This document shows positions 53,677-59,451 of a DNA stretch of 59,451 nt, one piece after another. The translations under genes were made by a program, and so were the position numbers. Every line of letters begins with the position of its first letter. Position 1 is the stretch's first letter. This DNA is from Verrucomicrobiota bacterium. Lineage in GTDB: Bacteria > Verrucomicrobiota > Verrucomicrobiia > Verrucomicrobiales > Akkermansiaceae. The stretch spans positions 1 through 59,451 of the forward strand of contig JAPLUI010000115.1 in NCBI GenBank assembly GCA_026397725.1, written 5' to 3'. Below the pieces are notes generated by a model that saw nothing but the letters and a program-made list of their open reading frames with translations, searched no databases and was not told where the DNA came from.

Positions 53677-54452
53677 GACAGCGGATCCGTCCGCTCCGAC
53701 TGATCCGACCGATCTGTTTTTCTCTGCGGTCTCTTCTCAAAGCGATGTTCGGTGCCGGCGCGGAGGCGCTGAAGGTTGCTGCGGTGTTTCCAGAGGGCGA
53801 GCAGGGCGATTGCCAGCGACAGCACGAACAAGGGCTGGTTCCATGTCCCGGCCTCCCACAAGGTGGGCAGCGCCTTGTCATTGTTCACATGGTGGAACCG
53901 CGCCCCGAGGTGGGTGATGAGCGGCAGCGCCGCCGCGGCCCCCATGCTGGCAACTGACACATAGCGGGTGCTCAGGAACAAGCCAACCCAGATGAGCAGC
54001 ACCAGCACCACCCCGAAAAACGGGTACAGCCCTAACAGCACACCGGCGGAAGTCGCAATCCCCTTGCCACCCCTGAAGCCAACCCAGGGCGAATAGTTGT
54101 GGCCAAGAATCGCCAGCAGACCGGTGCCGACGTGCAGCAACTGCGCCTGGAACTGCTGGGCAGGCTCAAAGTAAAGCGCATGGGAGGCGAGCAACGACAG
54201 CGCGAGATTCGACTCCTTGCCAACGAGCCGAAACAAACTCAGGGCCAGCACCACGGGAATGAAGCCCTTGATCACATCGAGCAACAGGCAGGCGATGCCG
54301 AATTTCCTGCCCATGACCCGCCACACATTGGTGGCGCCGATGTTGCCGGACCCCTGAGCGCGGATCTCAACTCCCCTGGCCTTGGCCATGAGCAGGCCGA
54401 AGGGAATCGAGCCCAGCAAAAAGGCCACCAGCGGACACAGCCAGAGTTGCAT
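53673..54452 (-). CDS. plsY: Acyl-phosphate:glycerol-3-phosphate acyltransferase
   Basis: 259 aa inner-membrane enzyme, about five transmembrane helices. Uses acyl-phosphate to acylate glycerol-3-phosphate, the product of the adjacent gpsA. Family motifs: LLGSIPFGLLMAKARGVEIR, GSGNIGATNVWRVMGRKFGI (phosphate loop), DVIKGFIPV and GHNYSPWVGFRGGKGIATSA. The charged tail after about residue 225 (EKRPQRKTDRSDQSERTDPL) is longer than usual and ends in the heptamer array, so the array may have set the current stop. Confidence 0.95.
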   Translation of the reverse strand: MQLWLCPLVAFLLGSIPFGLLMAKARGVEIRAQGSGNIGATNVWRVMGRKFGIACLLLDVIKGFIPVVLALSLFRLVGKESNLALSLLASHALYFEPAQQFQAQLLHVGTGLLAILGHNYSPWVGFRGGKGIATSAGVLLGLYPFFGVVLVLLIWVGLFLSTRYVSVASMGAAAALPLITHLGARFHHVNNDKALPTLWEAGTWNQPLFVLSLAIALLALWKHRSNLQRLRAGTEHRFEKRPQRKTDRSDQSERTDPLS

Positions 54453-54509
54453 CAGGACAGGTGGCGGGTGCGGTGACGATGACGGGCGGGAAAAACGGCA
54501 GGTCGCCGA

Positions 54510-55139
54510 TTATTCAAGCACCGTGGCGGAGGTGATGACCACGGGATTGAGCGGCATGGATTTTTCCGCCGAGCCGGGCGTCATTTTGGTTTCCATGACC
54601 TTGATCTTGTCCACCACCGCCATGCCTTCCACCACTTTTCCAAACACGGCGTAACCGCCGTTGCTGGGGTAGTCGAGCATCGGATTGTCCACCACGTTGA
54701 TGAAGAATTGGGAGGTGGCGCTATCCAGCATCGGGGTGCGTGCCATGGCGATGGTGCCACGGTCGTTCTTGAGGCCATTCTGGCCCTCGTTCTTGATGGG
54801 CTGATCGGTGGCTTTTTGCACGAGGCTGCCGTTGTTGAGGGTGAATCCTCCGCCTTGGATCATGAAGTTTGGCATGAGCCGGTGGAACACCGTGCCGTCG
54901 TAGTGCTTTTTCTTCACATAGCCGAGAAAGTTAGCCACGGTAATCGGGGCTTTCTCGGCGTTGAGTTCGACCACAAACTCACCCTGGGGCGTCTTGAAGC
55001 GGACCTTGGTGGCCTTGGCAGCAGTGGTTTTGGTTTCGGGCGATTTGGTTTCGGCCGGAGTGGGTGGATCCTTTTTTTCCTGGCCGCAGGCGAGGAACGG
55101 GAAAAGGACGATGGCGAGGAGTGCGGGGCGACGTTTCAT
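54510..55139 (-). CDS. Cyclophilin-type peptidyl-prolyl isomerase, lipoprotein
   Basis: 209 aa. N-terminus MKRRPALLAIVLFPFLACG has a lipobox (FLAC), so the mature protein is probably lipid-anchored in the envelope. A charged linker (about 22-45) leads to the cyclophilin domain: VANFLGYVKKKHYDGTVFHR with the catalytic Arg, FMIQGGGF, ARTPMLDSATSQFFINVVDN and YAVFGKVVEGMAVVDKI. It catalyses cis-trans isomerisation at Xaa-Pro bonds and would assist folding of exported proteins. The gene is transcribed toward plsY with a 57-bp gap, so it may be in the same unit. Confidence 0.92.
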   Translation of the reverse strand: MKRRPALLAIVLFPFLACGQEKKDPPTPAETKSPETKTTAAKATKVRFKTPQGEFVVELNAEKAPITVANFLGYVKKKHYDGTVFHRLMPNFMIQGGGFTLNNGSLVQKATDQPIKNEGQNGLKNDRGTIAMARTPMLDSATSQFFINVVDNPMLDYPSNGGYAVFGKVVEGMAVVDKIKVMETKMTPGSAEKSMPLNPVVITSATVLE

Positions 55140-55291
55140 CGGGCCGAAATCCTAAGCGCTTCGCAGGCGGAGAGCAAGTCCGGTGATTGAAACAGCGGCC
55201 TCAATCCGAAAAAAACGCCCATCACCCGCTGGTTCGGGAGATTCTTCCCCTCACCAAATGCAAAATTTCTCAAAAAAATGCAAAATTCCGC

Positions 55292-55320
55292 TTGCGCCCG
55301 GTCGCCAAGCATTCTAGTGT
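55292..55320 (+). promoter_or_regulatory. Possible promoter of the initiator tRNA
   Basis: TTGCGC (55292-55297) and TAGTGT (55315-55320) are spaced 17 bp and lie 35 bp before the mature tRNA start. The match to sigma-70-type boxes is loose. Upstream 55140-55291 contains an AT-rich stretch with two CAAAAT(T) runs and no gene. Confidence 0.3.
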
Positions 55321-55354
55321 GTCCGTCCCGCGCCGCAAGGCGCATGGTTTCAAT

Positions 55355-55431
<77 letters not shown>

Positions 55432-55433
55432 AT

Positions 55434-55476
55434 GAAAGCCGTTGAATTCCAAGGAGTTCGGCGGCTTTCTCCTTTT
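55434..55476 (+). terminator. Intrinsic terminator after tRNA-fMet
   Basis: GAAAGCCG (55434-55441) pairs with CGGCTTTC (55462-55469), followed by TCCTTTT. It lies 2 bp after the tRNA CCA end. Confidence 0.7.
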
Positions 55477-55521
55477 CGGAGTGGTGGCATGTTCACATGG
55501 AATGTTCACACAAACTGGCGG

Positions 55522-55548
55522 TTTCCTGCATTTCCTGCATTTCCTGCA
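55522..55548. repeat. 9-bp tandem repeat, 3 units
   Basis: Three copies of TTTCCTGCA, about 90 bp past the tRNA. A 9-bp unit keeps reading frame, but no supported gene crosses it. Confidence 0.85.
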
Positions 55549-56087
55549 TTTTCGTCCCGTCTCGCATTCGTCCGGTGACGATTTCGGCACCATCGCCGCA
55601 ACACTCCCCGGCATCCCTTCGGCTTGATTCTTCCCGCGCCAAACGCCAGCGGGTCTTGAGGCATCGCATCACGGCAGCGAGCGGCCAAACATCCACGGCA
55701 GGGAACGCACGAAGGCGGCCAAGCGTCGGCCATGAACCCGGCAGGCACGACGGCGGCAAGGGGACTGGCCTGCGCGTGACTGATGCGGTGCCGCACTAGG
55801 CACGCCCGGCGATTGCCCCCGGCGGATTGCCACACGCTCACCCGCCATCGCCACCGGAGGGCCGCGAGACACCGACAACGGCAGCGAGACGGCACAAGCG
55901 ACTTGGGGCCGAAATCAGCCGCGCCTGTCGATTGTTCCCGGCGGATTGTCAGCGAGTCACACCGCGCCATGTCTGCCACGAGGTCACGGCATGCAGGACG
56001 GCGACGGCACAGCGGCCCGGCAGCGGGACTACGGCAGGGCAGGGGACGCGCCCGGACTTCCCGGCGAGTGTGTGTGTTCCTCAGCGC

Positions 56088-56402
56088 TCACGGGCCAGCA
56101 CAGCCACCAGCGAGCCGCAACCCGCCGCCACTGCCGCCACTGCCGCCACTGCCGCCACTGCCGCCACTGCCGCCACCGGGCCGCGAAACATCGGACAGGG
56201 GGGAGGCGGCACCGGTGAGGGTGGCATGTGGGCCAGCCACGCCCGGCAGCGCACTATACGCGGGTTCGTCAAGGCTCCCGTCTTGGTTTGTGAGAGTTGC
56301 AAGAGTCGTGACAAGCACGGCAGCGCAGACGAAAACGACTGCCGTCAGCCCTTGCGGTTCCAGGGGTTTCAGAATTCGCGCCGCTGTGACGACGGTTGCC
56401 AC
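56088..56402 (-). CDS. Possible small membrane protein with Gly-Ser linker
   Basis: From GTG 56402, 104 aa: one hydrophobic segment (GLTAVVFVCAAVLVTTLATL), a Thr/Ala-rich middle, then a (GGS)n run from the 9-bp repeat at 56124-56176 and a short end (LRLAGGCAGP). Codon choice is compatible with coding. There is no recognised family and no ribosome site, so it may be chance. Its context between a tRNA and phage-like remnants would suit a small phage or plasmid membrane protein. Confidence 0.25.
   Translation of the reverse strand: MATVVTAARILKPLEPQGLTAVVFVCAAVLVTTLATLTNQDGSLDEPAYSALPGVAGPHATLTGAASPLSDVSRPGGGSGGSGGSGGSGGSGGGLRLAGGCAGP
56124..56176. repeat. 9-bp tandem repeat GCCGCCACT, 5 to 6 units
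   Basis: Five perfect copies of GCCGCCACT and a sixth ending ACC. On the minus strand it encodes GlySer-rich repeats. The number of units could vary by slippage. Confidence 0.9.
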
Positions 56403-56762
56403 GCCCCCGGCGTTGGGGTTGCTGGCGTCGGCTTGGCGCGACTCACGCGTGACACCAAGGGAGGTGTTGCCGCCGAAACCACCTGGCCGGAGGGGCGGAT
56501 ACAGTTCATGCCGCTGGTGCGGTTGGCGCAGTATCAGCACTGCCTGTTGCGGCGAAACGGGGTATGGACGCACTGGAGCGGTGCCGGGATGGCGCAGGAC
56601 GCCATTCGGAAGCAGTTGCAGATTCTGAAAAATGTTTGGATCCGGCCAGCAAGCGAAGGCACTGGTTGATCGTCTGTCTTTAGGCTTGTCAGATCCCCAC
56701 CAGTCTGGTAAAGGATTGCCACGACGAATACAGTTCTTCCATCGAAACAATCCAAGTCCGCC

Positions 56763-57629
56763 ATGAAACTTGAAGCCGTAAATCTCAAACGCTCCAAAGA
56801 CCTCAACGAGAAGTGGGTTCAAGACCAAATCGCAGACGATCCAACAATCCTTGGGCTCGGCGATTTGGTCCTGAAAGACAAAGAACGAATCCAACTCGGC
56901 GCCGGACGGCTTGATATTCTGCTTCAGGATCCTGAATCGCTCAAGCGGTTCGAGGTCGAGATTCAGCTTGGAGCCACAGACGAAAGCCACATCATCAGGA
57001 CTATCGAATACTGGGACATTGAAAGGAAGCGATACCCTCAGTATGAGCACGCAGCCGTCATTGTCGCGGAGGAAATAACGACTAGGTTCCTCAATGTGAT
57101 TCATCTTTTCAACGGGGCCATTCCGCTCATCGCTCTGAAGATGACCGCATATAAGGTCGGAGACCAGCATGCGCTCACCTTCGTTAAGGTCCTTGATGAG
57201 GCTTCCTACGGTCTTGTTGATGACGACGAACCGTTGACGGAACCGACAGATAGAGCATTTTGGGAGACCAAGCGTGGCACGAAGAAGACATTAAGCCTTA
57301 CCGATGATTTGTTGAAGCTGGTAAACGAGGTTGAGCCGAAAGCCGTGCTCAAGTATAACAAGCACTATATCGGTCTTGGAGTGGACGGGGTAGCGATCAA
57401 TTTCATCAGCTTCATGCCACGAAAGGTCCATGTTATCATGACTATCAAAGTACTAAAGTCACAAGAGTACGACGAACTTCTTGATGAGGCCGGTTTAGAT
57501 ACCCTGACATATGATTCTCAGTGGCGGCAGTATCGAATTCGCATTGACGATCCAGTCGTTGGAAAACAGCGTGAAGTTCTCCTGGTTCTTGCCAAGCAGG
57601 CAAGGGATGGATTCGGCAAGGGTGCATAG
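56763..57629 (+). CDS. PD-(D/E)XK nuclease-like protein
   Basis: 288 aa. The N-terminal half has a nuclease-like core: GAGRLDILLQD with D51, then KRFEVEIQLGATDESHIIRT with E66 and Q68 (D ... ExQ variant), followed by IEYWDIERKRYPQYEHAAVI, an arrangement seen in restriction-endonuclease-like proteins and their NucS-like relatives. The C-terminal part (about 195-285; YNKHYIGLGVDGVAINFISF) resembles DUF5655-type domains. Role is not certain; nuclease activity on foreign DNA is the leading idea. Base composition is visibly less GC-rich than the flanks, which suggests transfer. The next gene is 87 bp downstream on the same strand. Confidence 0.65.
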   Translation: MKLEAVNLKRSKDLNEKWVQDQIADDPTILGLGDLVLKDKERIQLGAGRLDILLQDPESLKRFEVEIQLGATDESHIIRTIEYWDIERKRYPQYEHAAVIVAEEITTRFLNVIHLFNGAIPLIALKMTAYKVGDQHALTFVKVLDEASYGLVDDDEPLTEPTDRAFWETKRGTKKTLSLTDDLLKLVNEVEPKAVLKYNKHYIGLGVDGVAINFISFMPRKVHVIMTIKVLKSQEYDELLDEAGLDTLTYDSQWRQYRIRIDDPVVGKQREVLLVLAKQARDGFGKGA

Positions 57630-57716
57630 ACGGACAGGGTTTGGGGACTCTCGTTCGGCGCAAACGAGCAGAAGATCGAAAAGTCATGTTGCATATACTC
57701 TAATGATGCGGCCTTT

Positions 57717-58466
57717 ATGGAATACATATATCTACTTTTCAATGAACACATCCCGAATTTGGTGAAATTTGGGTTCAGCACCAGAAATCCTCGTGATCGG
57801 GCAGCGGAATTGAGCGCCCCAACTGGCGTGCCAGGCAGATGGGACGTCCTTCATTATTGGGAAGTCGAAGATGGAAGAGGGGTTGAACAAGCAGTGTTTC
57901 AAAGTCTATCGGAATTCCGTCTTTCGAACCAAGAGTTTTTCAGATTGGCACCGGAAGAGGCTGTTCGACTGATAAGCGAGCGTATCCGACAAATTGGAAC
58001 TAACCCTACCGAAAAGGCGAAGATCGAAGCAGAGAAACGGCGGCAAACGGAATCACTGGAAGAAAGACGGCGATTTGCAAGGATCCGCGAACTCGAGCAA
58101 ATGATCGAAAACGTGGGCGGTGAGATTGCAAGACGCCAGCAGTCAATAAGGAACAACATTGAATCTGGCGAGAAAACAGGGATGGCAATTGCGTTTGTTG
58201 GGGCGCTTGTAGTATTGGCGGCATCGTTTTCCTCAATCAACTCGGAAAAGGGGTTTATGCCTGCGGCAATTTGCAGCGCCTTTTTTGCGATAGTCAGTTT
58301 CCCAATTCTTTATATTTTGATTTTAGGTTTTGAGAAGTCAAAGCATCACGAGAAACTTGAGGCAATTGAAAAGCAAGTCTGCGCGGAAATGGGAATAGCG
58401 AGTATACATGACCTGGAAAGACGCATCTCAAATCTGAGATACTATCACAAGGAGTGTGATTATTAG
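57717..58466 (+). CDS. GIY-YIG (T5orf172/Mug113-like) protein with coiled coil and two membrane helices
   Basis: 249 aa. Residues 1-90 match the T5orf172/Mug113 GIY-YIG-type domain: EYIYLLFNEHIPNLVKFGFS, then STRNPRDRAAELSAPTGVPG, HYWEVEDGRGVEQAVFQSL and NQEFFRLAPEEAVRLI. A charged coiled coil (about 97-150) leads to two hydrophobic helices (154-172 and 180-204) and a charged C-terminus. A DNA-acting domain tethered to the membrane is unusual. Composition is less GC-rich, as in the neighbouring nuclease-like gene. 58467-58586 after it holds two small hairpins (58492-58506; 58534-58549) and no gene. Confidence 0.7.
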   Translation: MEYIYLLFNEHIPNLVKFGFSTRNPRDRAAELSAPTGVPGRWDVLHYWEVEDGRGVEQAVFQSLSEFRLSNQEFFRLAPEEAVRLISERIRQIGTNPTEKAKIEAEKRRQTESLEERRRFARIRELEQMIENVGGEIARRQQSIRNNIESGEKTGMAIAFVGALVVLAASFSSINSEKGFMPAAICSAFFAIVSFPILYILILGFEKSKHHEKLEAIEKQVCAEMGIASIHDLERRISNLRYYHKECDY

Positions 58467-58586
58467 AGAAAGGGGAAATCTATTCAAAATGATCGACTTC
58501 GTCGATTCAAGGACTCTAGACCCTATTCAATACCATGCTACAGAGCATGTTAATTGGTCGATCTAAGTTGACTCCGCCCCCGGCGC

Positions 58587-58733
58587 ATGAGCGCCCTGAC
58601 CGTCACCCTTGGAGCCGACATCACCGCCCTGAAGCGGGCGCTGGCCGGTGCCACTGAACTTGTCTCCGCATCCGACCGCCGCATGGGCCGGATGACGGGG
58701 GCGGGGCGGGCGGGTTGGTGGCGGGCGGCCTGA
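58587..58733 (+). pseudogene. Truncated start of a phage tail tape-measure protein
   Basis: 48 codons from ATG 58587: MSALTVTLGADITALKRALA, then GATELVSASDRRMGRM, then a short unrelated end and TGA at 58731. The first 36 residues have the pattern of the N-terminus of phage tail length tape-measure proteins (LxVxLGADxxxLxRALxxAxxxV), which normally run to many hundreds of residues. The rest is missing, so this is a prophage remnant. Confidence 0.55.
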
Positions 58734-58831
58734 ATTCAGCACCAAGGCTTCAAACGGCCGGAAACGTCCGCGTGACAGTCGCCCCCACCCTGCCGCTTGA
58801 CAAGCCACGGTCCAGCGCTCAAGCTGTCCGC

Positions 58832-59334
58832 ATGAACACGGCCACGCCAGCAGCGAGACTCAACAAACCCGACACGGCCCGCAAGACGCCGGACAGGGAC
58901 GCGGAACCAGCGCCCGCAGCCAACGGCGCGGCCTGTGCGCCCGCTGCCGCGCCTGCCGCCGTCTCAGGGCAGGACGGCACCAACCAACCACCAACCACGC
59001 CCACGAGCCGCCGGGACGCCGGGACGCCATCCGCGCCGCCTACGAACGCGGCGACGCCGTGACGGACATCGCGCGTGCGTTCGGAATTAGTACCCAGCGG
59101 GTTTTCAAGGTTCGGAAAGACGGAAATTGGCAGCGCCTCGCCGTCTCGCGATACCACGGGACGAACGGCGGGCTTGACCGGGACGGGTGCCACGCTGGCG
59201 AGGCACCCCACCCGCCAGCACTGCCAACCAACCCACCCAACCAAGAACCAACCTGCGCGGCAGTGGCGGGGACGCTGGCCGGGCTGATCCTGCAAGGACT
59301 GCCGACGATTGTGTCGGCGACGGTTCAAAACTAG
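58832..59334 (+). pseudogene. Phage-type HTH protein broken by an 8-bp tandem duplication
   Basis: The frame from ATG 58832 (MNTATPAARLNKPDTARKTP) runs to RRDA and then goes out of frame at 59021. The continuing frame (RRDAIRAAYERGDAVTDIAR, then AFGISTQRVFKVRKDGNWQR) is a clear helix-turn-helix domain and ends at TAG 59332. The two frames join exactly if one of two tandem copies of CGCCGGGA (59009-59016 and 59017-59024) is removed, restoring a protein of about 164 aa. The product would be a small DNA-binding protein of phage or mobile-element type. Confidence 0.6.
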
Positions 59335-59335
59335 A

Positions 59336-59451
59336 TTTTTTGCCGGAGCAAAACTAGACAGATTTCAACGTGAAATGGCCGAGAATCGGGGGCCAGATTA
59401 ACTTTGGTGAATGATCGAGCACCCAGAGCTTGCGAAACGGGTGGAAAAGCA
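59336..59451 (+). other. Possible IS edge and start of a truncated CDS
   Basis: After the HTH gene the sequence GCAAAACTAGACAGATTTC, then GTGAAATGGCC and CCAGATTAACTTTGGTG, resembles the terminal repeats and leader of IS21-type elements by general appearance. ATG 59411 opens a frame (MIEHPELAKRVEK) that runs off the window. Neither the IS family nor the gene can be fixed from 41 bases. Confidence 0.22.

Larger units (their letters stand above)
55477..56762. other. GC-rich low-complexity stretch beyond the tRNA, no firm gene
   Basis: About 1.3 kb without a gene I can support firmly. It holds short tandem repeats (55522-55548 and 56124-56176), two diverged copies of a roughly 50-bp segment each containing CCCGGCGGATTG (around 55800-55850 and 55920-55975), one low-confidence membrane-protein frame on minus (56088-56402), and a plus-strand coding-like tail at about 56478-56669 (RIQFMPLVRLAQYQHCLLRR, then NGVWTHWSGAGMAQDAIRKQ) without a clear start. 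Long frames on both strands here are products of base composition. Confidence 0.5.

Noticed and set aside
52558..53703. 381-codon plus frame over gpsA
   Set aside because: Antisense of gpsA running into the heptamer array; composition artefact.
56088..57170. 360-codon minus frame over the nuclease-like gene
   Set aside because: Most of it is antisense to 56763-57629. Only the lower part (56088-56402) is kept, as a low-confidence frame.

Overview
The window looks like a chromosome segment of a member of the Verrucomicrobiota. Four things point there: a Verru_Chthon cassette protein A homologue (32793-36332), large secreted proteins with PATR-type (autotransporter-associated) beta-strand repeats, a C-terminal region of the form GGPxGDxDxDGxxNxxEY, and GC-rich intergenic repeats. 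The assignment rests on protein families and repeat style. No species is claimed.

Layout. (1) 1-360 is a repeat island with a REP-like inverted pair and a long palindromic repeat. (2) 361-44365 is an unbroken run of minus-strand genes, many overlapping by ATGA or TGATG, nearly all with signal peptides. Transcription order, high to low coordinate: two beta-repeat surface proteins (44365-36624); the Verru_Chthon A protein and a small partner (36332-32052); three tandem paralogues with a glycosidase-like barrel, a GATase-like domain and a xylose-isomerase-like barrel (32034-21281), the first fused to a beta-repeat surface module; then a glycan-degrading block: GH2, parallel beta-helix (GH141-like), a frameshifted GH95-like gene, a glycosidase stump, a ceramidase/CREST-like membrane enzyme, an (alpha/alpha)6 glycosidase fused to an SGNH esterase, a propeller-TIM fusion, a GH78 with an altered active-site motif, a second (alpha/alpha)6 enzyme and a secreted protein of unknown function. 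The enzyme mix suggests a rhamnose-, fucose- and galactose-containing polysaccharide. No transporter, regulator, sulfatase or SusC/D pair is present.

(3) 44621-47361 holds an AAA/DUF4143 ATPase and then a graveyard of gene fragments: a regulator-like fragment, an epimerase C-terminus, DNA methyltransferase pieces and an excisionase HTH. (4) 47402-55431 is a housekeeping block: queA, an alpha/beta hydrolase, a small membrane protein, a sugar nucleotidyltransferase with an NAD-dependent epimerase, DedA, plsY-gpsA, a cyclophilin lipoprotein and the initiator tRNA. (5) 55432-59451, beyond the tRNA, looks like an integrated-element hotspot: low-complexity GC-rich DNA, a less GC-rich pair encoding a PD-(D/E)XK-like nuclease and a GIY-YIG membrane protein, a phage tape-measure stub, an HTH gene broken by an 8-bp duplication, and a possible IS edge.

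The most novel candidate is the 21-44 kb surface system. Beta-repeat modules of very similar sequence occur in three genes, one of them a chimera with the triplicated two-barrel enzymes. Two of the beta-repeat genes share a conserved leader stem-loop, one with a (TTGG)7 tract next to its start codon.
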